Assembly: GCA_029851415.1 (NCBI GenBank)
Contig: CM056741.1
Location: 163,667,685-163,731,684 of the forward strand
Length of the DNA stretch: 64,000 bases
Source of the DNA: Eretmocerus hayati
Lineage: Eukaryota; Arthropoda; Insecta; Hymenoptera; Aphelinidae
Direction: 5' to 3'
The position numbers and the translations under genes are program-made. The notes below the pieces were generated by a model. The model was not told the DNA's origin. It was given only the letters and a program-made list of their open reading frames with translations, and did no database searches. Shown piece after piece: positions 12,501 through 24,123 of this stretch. Numbering within the stretch: position 1 is the stretch's first letter; each line of letters starts with the position of its first letter.

Positions 12501-15500
12501 GTCCAAAATCCAAAATATTAATTCTGATTCATTTTGACGGGATAAACATGTTCTTAGAAGTAAGAAAAGTCTTATTGCACGCCCTCTCGAGATAACCACA
12601 TGGGGGGCATGTTGGGCACACTCCAGTGTTGGGCTCCTTGATTTACAAATCATCTCTGTGTTTTCCACATAGAATAACTCTAGATCAGGATTTTGCAATT
12701 CTGGAAAATGGAATTTGAAGGTCTTGAGACAAGGAATGGAATGCGCTAAGGTACGTTGAGATTGGTCGAATAAAAATGAAGTCCCACCGGTTTTAGTAAA
12801 CGCGATTTCCCCAGTGATTCTTAGCCGCGCAAACACGAAAAATGGGAAAAATTACTGCAAATGTCCTGGAAAATGCAAAAGTGATTCGGAGTCGATCAAA
12901 ATCACTTTTTTCCCCATATTTTAATATGAAAAATGTTTTAAAAAGTTATGTAGAAGGTTTACGAGTGCTCGTTTCTGAGCTCGGCTTATGGAAGGAAGTT
13001 GGGTACACTCACCTTACTCATCAAATTTTAGGTTTGATTTTTTAAGATGATCTTCAAATTTTATATCTTTGTCTTATGAGTTATTGATCAATTAGATTCA
13101 AATAATTTTTTTTACAGATACCAAGCACGAGCATTTTTCACAACTCGTTTCTACTCCAAAGATCTAGTACTGTCCACATAATTGGATTAAGACTTTGAAA
13201 TTTCTCAAATTCATCCACTTCCCAGTTCAAGTTGGAGAAGAAAATTTTCACCACACATTTCCTGTTGTAAAAATTCATATAATTTCAAGGGCGATCATAA
13301 TTTCGATATTATGAAACTCCAATTCGAACCGTGATGGATATATATTGTATTTTCGCTGAACGACAGTTGTTTTTGAGCACAAAATTGATATTCAAATACC
13401 GGTGAATGATATGAATTTGATTAATCAGCCACACAAGACCGGTAATTCATTCTTCAATTAGCTTCCTGTTTTGAGCAAAAAACACATCCCTGCTGATTCA
13501 ATCGGTATATTCATTTCCACATCATGGATGCGAGGACTTTTTTGGTAGGTCAACTTAGTCTATCTCAAAAGAACTGAGCCCTCAGAACAAGGTTACACTG
13601 AAATAGGCCGAAGGTCATGCTTCTGTAGTGAATATAAAGAGGCAGGGTTAATCGACAGAGTCTCCATCTTAATCGAAAACCAAAATCCGTCAGAAAATTT
13701 GGAACGTGTTAATCTCTTCGAATTTTCCGCATTTAATTTTGAATTTGAGGATGGATCATACAGCTGCAGAAGAATGTAAAATATTGTATGTTAGCAAAAT
13801 GGAGTCTAAAAAAGGAATCTTTATAACTATTGAAGAAAATTTGCCCACAATGAGCAGGAACAATTCAAAATTTTCTAAGCTCAATTATCAAAATTTGTCG
13901 TATCTACTTACAGGTCGACTGCCCATTCATCGTTTGCATGACGTACGCTTTCCACACGACGGACAAGTTGTGCTTCATACTGGATTTGATGAATGGTGGT
14001 GATCTTCACTATCACCTGAGTCAGCATGGAGTTTTTAACGAGCCCGAGATGAAATTCTACGCAGCTGAAGTAATTCTTGGTCTCGAACACATGCACAGGC
14101 GTTACATCGTTTACAGAGATCTCAAACCAGCAAATATTCTTCTCGATGAACACGGACACGTTAGGATATCAGATCTTGGTCTTGCCTGTGATTTTTCAAA
14201 AAAGAAGCCAAATGCCAGTGTGTAAGTACACATATATCACGTATTATACATATGCACGAGTTCATTCGTGTGATACATCAGATTATCTATGTACAGACGC
14301 CATCCATACAGACGAGCATCAAGCTTTATCCTCTTACGAATATAAAAGTGCCGATTCGACGCGATTCAAATGAAGTAGGCGTGTAAGTACCTATAAGCTG
14401 TCGCGTCGTGCATGCAGTAAATCTAGAACTGGGGCAGATTTCAAAAGTTGAATAGTGGTGATGTATCGTCGTTTCACATGTAACGGCTTGAAACATTTTT
14501 TCTGAAAGCTTAGATGAAGTATGCACTTGTTATCGGAGATGAATTTTTTTAAGGATGTTGAATAGGAATTTTTGTATCAAGCGTATTTTAGACAGAAAAA
14601 AGAGGTTTTTGAAATAGACCTTTGGTTTCGATTGAGGTCACGATGAATCATTGTAATCATGGATAGATTCTGAATATTCTTTCCGATAGAGGTTGTTTCA
14701 ACGGGCGAGTGGAGTGACTTTGAATTTCAATATTCATTTCTCTAGAGGACCAAACTTTTCGAAAAGTTGCGTTATGGACTGTTCTTTTGGAGAGAAAATA
14801 CATACTCTACATTACATGATTTTTCAGAGACTCAAACTCAATGTATGTAGCATATACGAGTTGGGCTAGAATAAAAACTGCTAAGAAGCTTATTTACATA
14901 ATTGAATTATTCGTCGGAGATCCTCTTACGTATAATTGAGGCTCTCTCATCATTTTGATGAGTACCAGTTCGTGTAACGATAAACGATATTATCACAGTT
15001 AATCATTATTTTACTCATAAACTATAAGGATTCTATTTTTACATGATTTCTGGTATAATCATTCAAAATTGGACAAAAATCTTTCAATTAAGCACTTAAA
15101 TATCATGTCTATGATGGTCACTGAACACTGTGAGGTGCGAACTAAAAGATCCACGAATATGGGTCATTGTCTTCAGCGTATTCCAGGGATTCAACATCTG
15201 CTATGGACACAAACATTGTATTCATAAATTTTGTTTATTCTTGCAAAAATTTATCCCTGCATCCAAATTCCCTCATATTTTTTTCATTGTCAAGTGTTAT
15301 AACTGTGCGTCAAGTAAGATACCTTAAATTATATTTTTACTCGAGTAACTTTCTCATTCTTTTCTACCAACACTTTTCTCAGACATTTTTTTGTTGAACC
15401 GCACGCTCCTCGTAATTAGACCGACAATTCACAAGTACAATTATCGAATAATCAATAACGTCCCGAGTTGAGGAAAATTCTCGGATAAATCGATCACCGA

Positions 15501-18500
15501 TAATTAAAGTCGCAATCACAAAAACCGCATCCCTTATACATTCTAAATTTCCCTTTGAAAGCGTACGTCACAGTCAAGAGAAAGTTTTACCTCACAAAGT
15601 ACCACAAACTGTCTAGCCCAGATCAAGTAAAGCTTTTGGTGGTGTTGACGATGACGACGACGACTACGACGACGTGGTTACTTTGAAAATCACAAACTTG
15701 GTCTCTATCCACCTCTCTTTCTGCGGTCATTCCCGCAATCTCGGCTTCAAGTTAATCGTATTTCAGGGGTGAAATAGGTATATAACGAAGAAATCGTTTC
15801 TAATCTACATTTTGATGTTTTACAGCGGTACACACGGCTATATGGCTCCAGAAGTATTATCAAAGGGTACAACGTATGATTCAAGTGCAGATTGGTTTTC
15901 ATTTGGCTGTATGATGTTCAAGTTACTCAAAGGCCACAGCCCATTCAGACAGCACAAAGTCAAGGACAAGAACGAGATCGACCGTATGACTCTTACAGCG
16001 GTTAGTTTGTTTTTGCATACTAACATATACCACATAAAACCTTATTTTATCGCATAGGTACATCATCATTTCAACATCGTATATTAGACCATTTCTCGTT
16101 TATCATATCACTTTGGAATATTATATATGTATGTAAAATGGGCTGCGGTGGTGTTAGGGTGGTAGTGTTGGTAAATGCTTGGAATTCATCCCTGCAAATT
16201 TGCGCCGACCTACGATGATGCCCTTGGAGTGTCGAGAATTTATAGCTCGTAGTTTCTAGGCTACGAGAATGTTTACTTTGGAACGTGGCTGCTTTGACAC
16301 TTCTCGTGACCCGATATGGAAATTTATAGACGCATAGTATTATGTAGGTGCATATATATACAGGGAGGTGATTGAGATGACTCGGAATATTTGTTTCAAT
16401 GATACGAACCTCCTTCGCAGAACATTTTTCTTCAAGTTTTTATAATGATCGTTTTCGCAGCTTCAAACAAGAGCGATTCAAATTTACGATCGTAATGTAT
16501 TGCACTCGCAATCACCATTTCATTTATTCAAATTCAAGTAATATGTGGTATCCTGGAGTAAGCTGGACAAAACCCGTCAAATCTGATAGTTTTTCCTCTG
16601 TATGTGCTATATTTGAATAGTGTGAAATAATTTTTTTGGGATTTTTCCAGAACTCTCCTTGGGCTTTAGGGCCCATAAAAAGCCCATCTTAGGCTTATCC
16701 TTTTCCTAAAAAGTCATAGCCCCTATTAGACTTGGTGCGAATTAATTTAGGTGGAAGTTTATGCGGCTGAGGCCAATGAGGACGTTTTTGAGAACATTGC
16801 ATACATGGCATTTTGGGATGCATTTAAGAAAATTAAGAGGAAAATGACCCCTGCAAAATTTCTTTGGTACATGAAGACATTTCAAGGGGAATACTGAAGA
16901 ACTTTGGTGGGAAAGTATTAGGGGTGGTTTTAGTATTTTAGTCCTGAAGTTTCTATGTTTCTAAAAACTTTTCATCTTTATCATTGCTGCAATAGCCCAC
17001 GTAGGAGATGTGATGATCGACTTTTACCAGTGGTCAAATTGTGGGTCTTGAAAATACCTCAAAAATGCCCTATGGTCAAGGTTGATTAACATTTTTCTAG
17101 TAGGATCTGGACTCATTTCGGTCCAAAAATCGCTAAATGGCTGCAAGAAGTTGTTGGGATCAGTTTTCGGTTTTGAACAATTTTTTCCCTCGATAGTACT
17201 GGTCTTAGTAATTGTCAAAAAAGTTGGCTCTAGTTGGAGCTATGATTTTCCGAGAATAGATTCAAAAAGAGCCTAAAACCGGTCTTCTATGGGCCTTAGG
17301 GCCTAAGGTGGAATTTGAATGAACCCAAAGAAGATTTTTTTGCACTATTTTGGCATAGGATAAAAAGGGGAAAAATGTTCAGATTTTCCCCCTTTTACCC
17401 TACCTCCCTAGTGACGGTTTTGTTTTGATGGTGTTTTGAGATCTTGGGTTTGTACATTTGGTCTCTCTAATTCATAACGCCATTAGAATTTATTCACAAG
17501 ATGATTAATAGTTTCTATAGCCTCCAAGTTGAAAACTCAATTTTTTCAATTCGTTTTGGAAAAGTTTTTAGATGCACGACCCTCTTAGAGCCGTGAAATT
17601 CGACTTTCATACGAGGTATAATTTTGTCATATAACCACAAAGCTAATATCATGTGAATAGTTTGGATTCTTGGATGCATTTTTAACGATCGATATCAGAG
17701 TATCGGGTTTCGGAAATTCATTTGCAAGATTATCAAACCTCACATACTGAATATTTCGGAATTAATTTTGGACAGAAATGCGTTAGACCTGGTATACGGT
17801 TTGAAATTTTAATCAAAAGTTATCTCAATATGAACTTTTGGATAATTAGATTCTCAGTTTGGCTTTCGACGAGTTTCGAAAATTATTATGTATTCACGGT
17901 TCCTCGTTTGCTAGCTCATTCTACAAAACAATTATTATACAGATCTAATCAGACTTTAGAGTTGGTCTTGCTTATCACTGTGCTATCTCAATTAGTGTTC
18001 ATTCCGAATTTCTGTTTCGAGCTCATGTTGGAATCCAGAGGAAGAGCTCTGAGAACAATTGTGGTTCTTCTAGCCAACACGACTTAAAAATATGCTAGTG
18101 TTGAAATATTTAATCACTAACTGGTATAACTTCATGACCTAATTGGAAATACTCGTTTAAAATTCATTGAAGGCGCTCTCAAAATAAGTACACCGGGCGC
18201 ATTTTGATGTAGTAACAATAAATTAGTAATCCACGAACGTTTTAAGATTTAAATTATTCATGAATCATCTCATGCAAACGGAAGAGCTCTGAAAGTATAC
18301 TGCTAAGAAATTGATACCGAACTGCAAAAAGATTATTCAAGGAAATGTTTCGTGAGAGGCTCATTAAATTTGATGTCTCGTCATTGAATAAAATGCTTTA
18401 CCGAGAGTGAGCTTAGAAGCTTTTTGAAGACATTTAATTACTAAAACCATTAACACCTTCACTGCGATGGGCCTCATCAGTGGTTCTCACGCGTTTAACC

Positions 18501-21500
18501 TCGTTCAACTCCGTGTGTGGTAGTGATCAAAATCCCATCAAATAGGTCTCACTGGTGAGGTCCATTGCACACAGGAGCCGAACGTAAATTTTGCTGTCGC
18601 AGTGAATTTGTAAGAGCGGGCATGCGTTTCATTTTGTTATCCGTAGTTTCCATGCACGTGAAACTATCGCGGAATTCCATAAAACTTTATGGTACTGATG
18701 AAAATGATGAATCTGAAAACTTGAGATGTGTGAGCAAATTCTGGGGTGAACGAAATGAAATCAATTCGAGAGTCTATTTTGGATTCGTCTCTGTATTGAT
18801 GAAAGTTTTGTTGATTCATAGAATCATAGCTCAATAGCTGTGAGGTTATGTGATCGCTCAAGGATATTGGACACACCTTGCCTCGAAGTGCGATGGGTGT
18901 AAAAGTATCACTAAAATCCAACTGTGGGGTGTTATTAGGTAACTCTTACACAGTAAGAATCCTTTTCAAGCTAGGTATAGCGTATTGGTTCAGATTTCAA
19001 AATGGCGTGTGAAATGATGAAGAGTATCAGTTTGTCCATAATACAACGTTTTTCTTCTATAACTCGAAAAGTATTTATTCCATCGGATAATATGTGGTCT
19101 AAGTTTCTTCAGGGTTTTTCGAGATCTGCAAAAAAGGTCTCTCGAAAATTTTCCAAATGATGCTTCCGACTCAAACTAGAAGGCATACTTGTTCAATTGT
19201 TATGGAATTCGCAATAATTCTACCATATATCATATTCCATATTTTATATTCCCAGCATATTTGGGAGAGCCGGGAGATAATCTAGACCGTATTCTGGATA
19301 TATTTGATGAAGTACGTGAGAAAAAAATTCGACAGAACCTCCTGGCTTCCTTATAGATATAAGCTGAGAATATGGAATATAGAGTACGGATGTATGGTGA
19401 AAATATTGTAAATCCCAGAATATTTGGACAAGAATAACTCATTACTCGGAATGGTCGCATCATTCGAAAAATTTTCAAGAGTCCTCTTCTGTAGATCTTG
19501 AAGAGTCCTATAAAAAATCATACCACACATTTTCCGATTAAATAAATACTTCTCGAGTTCTAGGCCAGAAATTTCGTTGTATGGTTTAAATGATACTTTT
19601 TATCTCATATCAATTGTATGGGGAAGAATCATTTCACTCGCCGTTTTGAAAGATGAGCTGATGTGATTTAGGTTGAAATAAATTCTTGCTGTGCAAAAGC
19701 TCCTAAAAAACGATTCCGTCGGATTTTGGAGAGATTTTCGTAACACCTATCGCACCTTGAGTCGAAGTGTGTGAAATCAAGGAAAATCGGTCGAGCAAGT
19801 ACTAAGAATATATTTTTCAATCCAATCAGCCATCTAAATACGAATTTGAGATTCATTCAGCTCTCCCACATCAGGATTACATTTCTAAATAAATCATGCC
19901 ATGTGTTTTTCAAATTTAGATTGTGACGTGGCAACTGCAACACTCACTACCCTTTTCGAAACAAATGCTTCAAATATCACAATCCTTGTATCTTCAATAT
20001 TTCTACAACCATCAATCAGTTTATTTCAATCCACAGAAAGTAGACCTACCGGATTCGTTTTCCCGGGAGCTTCGCTCGCTTCTAGAGGGCCTGCTTCAAC
20101 GCGACGTATGCAACAGGCTCGGCTGTCGAGGTGGAGGTGCCGATGAGCTCAAAGAACATCCTTTTTTCGCTGGAATAGACTGGCAGCAGGTTTATCTTCA
20201 AAAATACACACCACCACTGATACCACCCCGAGGCGAGGTAAACGCAGCGGATGCCTTCGATATTGGTTCCTTCGACGAGGAGGATACTAAAGGTATCAAA
20301 CTCACTGACGCCGATCAAGATCAGTACAAAAATTTTCCAACCGTAATATCTGAAAGGTGGCAGGCTGAGGTTGCCGAAACTGTATTTGAGACCATCAACA
20401 ATGAGACGGACAAGGTATTTATTATATTATGAGGCATATTGGCTAATTTTTTTTTTGCACGATAGGAGGTCAGACCGTGTGTCACGTTATCTCGAACGTG
20501 ATGTGCCTCTGTACACTCGGCACGTGGTCTCTATGGGACAAAGACGAGTAGAGCTTGCAGGGGAATAGATATGTATAGATATAGATATGTGTGTGTGTGT
20601 GTGGTTGGTGCTCCGAGCGAGATTTCTCAAACGTCCCGAAGCTTGCCCTCTGCTAGTACGTGACGCCGATGCTCGAGTGAATTTCTGGGATATATCGTCC
20701 CTCTGCTTGCGATTAATGTACCTTGAGGATGCCAAATCCCTCGAGCGATTTCTCAGCTGGGCCGATTTCTTATTCCAATTATGATGCAGGTATACGGATT
20801 GCATTTAAAGTGGATTCAACAGTCTAGAGTAAATCATCACCGGAATGTCTTTTTTTAGTTTGTGATTGGTGATTGATTGTTGTACCTACCATCAAAATTT
20901 TGTTGTAGAAGCCATCAAAGTTTCAGATCTCATTTCTCTCTGAGCTTAAAATTGGTCAACTTTGCCTATTGGAATATTGAATATCGAGGATGTGAATTGA
21001 CGTTCATTGTTAGCTTTGTGCCGCCAGAGACTTTCTGAAAAAATCATGACAGATGGAGTCCGATCCAGTGAGCACAAATTATGAAAGTCGAGATGAAAGT
21101 AGTTGGATATCTGTGAGTTATCCCTTACACAAATGAACATCAGATTACTTTGCTCAATTTGAGTGTGCGAATTGACTATCCCTGATGATCTCTATCCGAA
21201 ATCATCCAATTAACCATAAGTTTTGAGTGATGATGCCAATGATCTCGAATGTATTTAATTTTGCCGCGGGTTTTAATTGGCATTAATCAATTCAATGATC
21301 ATTAATGTAACAATGCACTGATAAAGTAAAAAACTCGAGAAAGATGATCATTTCCCCCCGTTGTAAAACGATTGAACGCAGAGTATCGTAACCACACACT
21401 TTGAATTAAAATAAAATAATGCCAATAAAGTCATCGATCGACCCATTTCTAATTTCAGTTGGAAAACAAAAAGAGGGCGAAGAAAGCAAAATTCGACGCC

Positions 21501-22948
21501 GATGAGAAAGGTACATGTATTGAATATCGCGTCGAGTGAACTTGAGAACTGGATCATTACTGAAATATTGGCTTTTTCCAGGATCAGATTGTATACTGCA
21601 CGGATACATAAAGAAACTTGGTGGACCGTTCGCAAGCGCATGGCAGACTCGATATGCCAAACTTTATCCAAACCGATTAGAACTTCATCCAGAATCAGCC
21701 AAGCCGGAACTCGTCTTTCTTGATCAGGTAAAAAGAAAGATGACTTTCCAACTTCCAATTCAACTTTTATAACTCTTCTGTCTTATTCATTTGATCACTG
21801 AGTAATTACTTCGAGTTCGCTAAACACGAGGGACCATTCATTTTTAAACGATAATCAACTGAGTGGATCTTTGTTTGATTGAGCAATTTCAGACTTTTTT
21901 CTCAATTTGCTAATTCTTCTTCTATATTTTTTCTTAATCCATCGACTGTTTCCAGGAGTTGTCAAGCCATAACGATGGATTTGAAAATCATCAGAGTGGA
22001 GTATCTGAAATAACGTGTTAATGAAAATTTTCTCATTCAGGTGGAAGAAGTCAGTAGCGATTTGCAACTCGTTAAGGGTGAGCAGTGCATCATCGTTCGA
22101 ACGAGGGATGCCAAAATCGTCCTTACGAATCCTGTAAGTATAAAGCAGGCATGTCTCCACAACTGATTTTTGAATTTCGTTTTTTCGTGTTTTTTTCTTG
22201 AATTGATCTTTGAACTTCATCAGAATCCCTTGTATGTCAGTAAGAATGATAGTTCTGAACATCTAAAACATATAACTGTATGAGCGCTAAAGCGAGCTAT
22301 CAAAAATGAAATAAAATAAAATTCGTAAATCAATTTCGGGGTTACTCCCTGGTGTAGAGTAGCTACAAAGTCGTTCCATGATAAGCTTACCGCGACACTT
22401 ATTATCAGATCATCGAAGCTGTCTGATCAAAACTACTTTGATGAATTTGGTAGACTTTCTGAAGGGTAAAAACGACTGTTCGATCGAAAGAATTTAGAGT
22501 GTGAAACGTGATACTATGAATTTTTTCTGGTATCACAAGAACAGTTTCCTCAGTCCACGGACTCCAGAGATTTATTCATCCGATTATCCGATTTTCCTTA
22601 TTTTTACTTTTGTTCTATGTCATCGCTCGTTTCATTCTACATTCTCACGTAGCTTCTAAATCTTCAAATCCATTACCATCCTTCGAACAAATGAAAAAAA
22701 TCATTCAAAATACATATTTGTAAAGAATGATCTCAAGATCCTAATCCTAGAAATAGTGTAATAATTCTTCGATATCTGCATTCCAGGACGAGATAAGCCT
22801 GAAAGAATGGGCGATTTCGTTACGCTCGGCTCACAAAGCGTCGATGGAGATGCTTGGAAATATGGCTAGGAAAGCTGGTAAAATTTATGGCACGCAGCAC
22901 GAAAGCGTGATATCAGCAACGCAGCAGCGTTCAACAAATGGTACCTAG
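6450..22948 (+). CDS. Gprk1: G-protein-coupled receptor kinase, GRK2/3 (beta-ARK) subfamily; 14 exons, N-terminus outside window
   Basis: Serine/threonine kinase that phosphorylates agonist-occupied G-protein-coupled receptors and is recruited to the membrane by G-beta-gamma through its PH domain (family knowledge). Joined exons: 6450-6526, 7744-7817, 8115-8216, 8625-8699, 9438-9499, 9652-9703, 11070-11261, 13914-14221, 15826-16000, 20037-20414, 21459-21510, 21582-21727, 22041-22133, 22787-22948. All introns are GT-AG and phases agree at every junction, giving 648 residues and a TAG stop. Residues 1-147 are the RGS-homology region. The kinase domain has glycine loop GRGGFGEV (160-167), lysine 182, catalytic YRDLKPAN (Asp280) and DLG (Asp298) in place of DFG, as is typical of GRKs. 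An AGC tail (about 440-498) and a PH domain (about 499-635, conserved Trp603) follow. Vertebrate GRK2 is 689 residues, so about 40 N-terminal residues are missing; I found no matching exon in 1-6449. The family call is very secure; the Gprk1 symbol assumes insect naming. Confidence 0.96.
7744..7817 (+). CDS. Gprk1: Gprk1 exon: RGS-homology helices
   Basis: The exon lies between a TTGCAG acceptor and a GTAAGT donor. It encodes residues 26-50, including the [12 protein letters not shown] block and ending FYEE. It is 74 bp and restores phase 0. Confidence 0.93.
8115..8216 (+). CDS. Gprk1: Gprk1 exon: RGS-homology helices
   Basis: The acceptor is TTACAG and the donor GTAAGT. It is 102 bp, phase 0 to 0, residues 51-84, starting IKAFEKLE and containing the NFIMKELL block. 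Confidence 0.94.
8625..8699 (+). CDS. Gprk1: Gprk1 exon: RGS-homology region
   Basis: The acceptor is TTTCAG and the donor GTGAGA. It is 75 bp, residues 85-109, with the AVQHVQEYL block matching the GRK2 equivalent. Confidence 0.93.
9438..9499 (+). CDS. Gprk1: Gprk1 exon: RGS-homology region
   Basis: The acceptor is TTCCAG and the donor GTAAGT. It is 62 bp and encodes [20 protein letters not shown]. It ends with two bases of a Ser codon completed by the next exon. Confidence 0.94.
9652..9703 (+). CDS. Gprk1: Gprk1 exon: end of RGS-homology region
   Basis: The acceptor is TTTCAG and the donor GTGAGC. It is 52 bp and encodes [17 protein letters not shown], the link between the RGS-homology and kinase domains. 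The following intron is 1.37 kb. Confidence 0.94.
11070..11261 (+). CDS. Gprk1: Gprk1 exon: kinase N-lobe with glycine loop and catalytic lysine
   Basis: The acceptor is CAACAG and the donor GTAAGT. It is 192 bp, residues 148-211, with [11 protein letters not shown], the [10 protein letters not shown] loop and the [16 protein letters not shown] block. The match to vertebrate GRK2 as I recall it is almost residue for residue, so this exon anchors the family call. Confidence 0.97.
12238..13016. mobile_element. Inverted-repeat element, TIR TAAGGTRAGTGTACCCAACT (copy 1)
   Basis: The left end TAAGGTAAGTGTACGCAACT pairs with the right end AAGTTGGGTACACTCACCTTA. Its interior is homologous along its length to 59466-60180, for example TCTCGAGATAACCACATGG and GGGCATGTTGGGCACACTCC. 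It has no coding frame and sits in a kinase intron. Its superfamily is not determined because no clear target duplication is seen. Confidence 0.7.
13914..14221 (+). CDS. Gprk1: Gprk1 exon: kinase C-lobe with catalytic and DLG motifs
   Basis: The acceptor is TTACAG and the donor GTAAGT. It is 308 bp, residues 212-313. It carries [20 protein letters not shown], the catalytic [12 protein letters not shown] and the metal-binding [13 protein letters not shown]. The upstream intron (11262-13913) holds an inverted-repeat element at 12238-13016. Confidence 0.97.
15826..16000 (+). CDS. Gprk1: Gprk1 exon: activation segment end and APE motif
   Basis: The acceptor is TTACAG and the donor GTTAGT (weaker consensus). 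It is 175 bp, residues 315-372: [10 protein letters not shown], the [20 protein letters not shown] block and DRMTLT. The 4.04-kb intron that follows is the longest of the gene and contains three inverted-repeat elements. Confidence 0.96.
16656..17309. repeat. Possible inverted-repeat element in kinase intron
   Basis: The left segment CCTTGGGCTTTAGGGCCCAT with nearby CTTAGGCT (16656-16695) is imperfectly complementary to the right segment containing GAGCCTAAAACCGG and GGGCCTTAGGGCCTAAGG (17270-17309). The interior shows no coding sequence. Boundaries are uncertain. Confidence 0.4.
18450..18613. mobile_element. Short TTAA-type MITE (CACGTTCACTGCG family)
   Basis: The left end TTAACACCTTCACTGCGATG and right end GTCGCAGTGAATTTGTAA are inverted. 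The same termini occur at 30669, 31589 and 48421. A TTAA site with such ends suggests a piggyBac-type non-autonomous element, an inference from termini only. Confidence 0.55.
18989..19656. repeat. Foldback element in kinase intron
   Basis: Long imperfect arms: TTCAAAATGGCGTGTGAAAT on the left pairs with ATTTCACTCGCCGTTTTGAA on the right. Inner blocks around CTCGAAAAGTATTTATT and AATAAATACTTCTCGAG also pair, as do ATATCATATTCCATATTTTA and GAATATGGAATATAG. No coding content. Confidence 0.6.
20037..20414 (+). CDS. Gprk1: Gprk1 exon: end of kinase domain and AGC tail
   Basis: The acceptor is CCACAG and the donor GTATTT (weak). It is 378 bp, residues 373-498: [20 protein letters not shown], the [23 protein letters not shown]-tail segment, then [12 protein letters not shown] and the [12 protein letters not shown] helix. 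Unlike most exons its GC content is high, in contrast to the flanking introns. Confidence 0.97.
21459..21510 (+). CDS. Gprk1: Gprk1 exon: basic linker before PH domain
   Basis: The acceptor is TTTCAG and the donor GTACAT. It is 52 bp and encodes a short Lys-rich linker, [17 protein letters not shown]. It is less conserved than the surrounding exons, but phase and position fit the GRK2 linker exactly. Confidence 0.85.
21582..21727 (+). CDS. Gprk1: Gprk1 exon: first half of PH domain
   Basis: The acceptor is TTCCAG and the donor GTAAAA. It is 146 bp, residues 517-564: [20 protein letters not shown] followed by [13 protein letters not shown], the first strands of the PH fold. Confidence 0.93.
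22041..22133 (+). CDS. Gprk1: Gprk1 exon: central PH domain
   Basis: The acceptor is ATTCAG and the donor GTAAGT. It is 93 bp, residues 565-595, starting [20 protein letters not shown]. It is equivalent to the GRK2 segment before the C-terminal PH helix. Confidence 0.92.
22787..22948 (+). CDS. Gprk1: Gprk1 last exon: PH C-terminal helix, G-beta-gamma-binding region and stop
   Basis: The acceptor is TTCCAG. It is 162 bp including the TAG at 22946-22948. The conserved helix is [20 protein letters not shown]; a tail rich in Ser, Thr and Gln follows. The tail is shorter than in vertebrate GRK2. Confidence 0.93.
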   Translation, partial: DEISLKEWAISLRSAHKASMEMLGNMARKAGKIYGTQHESVISATQQRSTNGT

Positions 22949-23349
22949 CCGAGTAGCCTAGCCGGTCAAAGCCCGGCCGCATCTTCCGTAACCACAACTT
23001 CCGTAACTGCGACAACGGCTACGACGACGACTAATACGACGATTGTGGCAACGACAGCAACGGCTGGTCCGCGCTGAAAACCGCATCTCGTATTATAATA
23101 TACCTTGTATAACCACGACCATCACGAGCGAACCCACTGCCCCATTCTCGCAGCTATAAAAATGTCTGTATAATCAGCGGACTCGTTACCGTTTGTTCAT
23201 CCGACTCACTCGTTTTCTATTTCACCTGATTCTCTTGTTTTATTAGCCATATATGGGATATATTCGTGGAAACTTACACGGAACGTGCAATGGCCTCCCA
23301 TTTCGACTACTGAGCTCCGAATCACTCCATTCAAAATATCGTACACGTA
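22949..23349 (+). other. Start of Gprk1 3' untranslated sequence, with degenerate ACG/ACN repeats
   Basis: The stop codon is followed by GC-richer sequence with ACG/ACA triplets (about 22990-23070), then AT-rich DNA. No AATAAA signal occurs before the MITE that starts at 23350. AATAAA-type signals farther away (26108, 28185, 28650-28676) are possible ends of a long UTR, but nothing here decides between them. Confidence 0.4.
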
Positions 23350-24123
23350 CAGTACCGTGTGAAAATTCCTGGACGGAGTAAAGAATTATTTCTTGCTCAA
23401 ACGTTGATTGTTCAAGCCCAGATCAACGTAGAGGGATTTTGGAAAGTGCATTTTGAAGATGAGAAAAAATGTTGACTTCCTGTGGTTTTAGATTCTTCTT
23501 TGAAGCCTCCTTGTGGCACAAATAGCTGATGTTATTTCAACAAATTCTAGAAAAAACGTTTTTACTCTATCAGCTGCGATTTGCATGAGAATGAAGATAC
23601 AGCAATTTCACAAAGAGCGGAAAAACTCCCATTTGCAATAATTTTTTGACTACTTTTTACGTCGTGCGAACAAGAGTGTGAGAGCTCTCAAAGAAGTTGT
23701 CAAAACCGTAGTTTTCTGCCATTTTCTGGCGTTTTCCCCCTTATTTCATTTGAAATCCGAGAATCTGGCTACTTTGAGAGCTCTCACGCTCTTGTTCGCA
23801 CCACGTGAGAAATAATCAAGAAATCATTGCAAATGGGGGTTTTTCTGCTCTTTGAGATGCTCTTTGTGAAATTGCTGTATCTTTATCCACGTCCAAATGG
23901 CAGCTGATAGAGTAGAAACGTTTTTTTTCGAAATTCTTGAAATTATATTAGCTGTTCATACAATCAGTAAGGGTTGGAAGAAAAATCGGAAACCACAGAA
24001 ATTTGGCATTTTTCTCGTCTTCAGAATTCTCTTTCCCAAATTCCTCGACGTAGATCTGGGCTTGAGCAATTGACGTTTGAGCAAGACAGGATTCTATACC
24101 ACCGTTCAGGAACTATTCCACTG
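23350..24123. mobile_element. Full-length TA-flanked mariner-type MITE (774 bp)
   Basis: Terminal inverted repeats begin CAGTACCGTG and end in ...ACTG, flanked on both sides by TA (23348-23349 and 24124-24125), the target duplication of Tc1/mariner elements. Subterminal inverted blocks include CTTGCTCAAACG and GCCCAGATCAACGTAGAGG. There is no transposase frame. It lies 402 bp after the Gprk1 stop, probably in 3' UTR or just downstream. Confidence 0.8.

Noticed and set aside
19923..20036. Open-frame extension upstream of the kinase exon at 20037
   Set aside because: It precedes a clear CCACAG acceptor and the residues do not match the kinase; the sequence is intronic.
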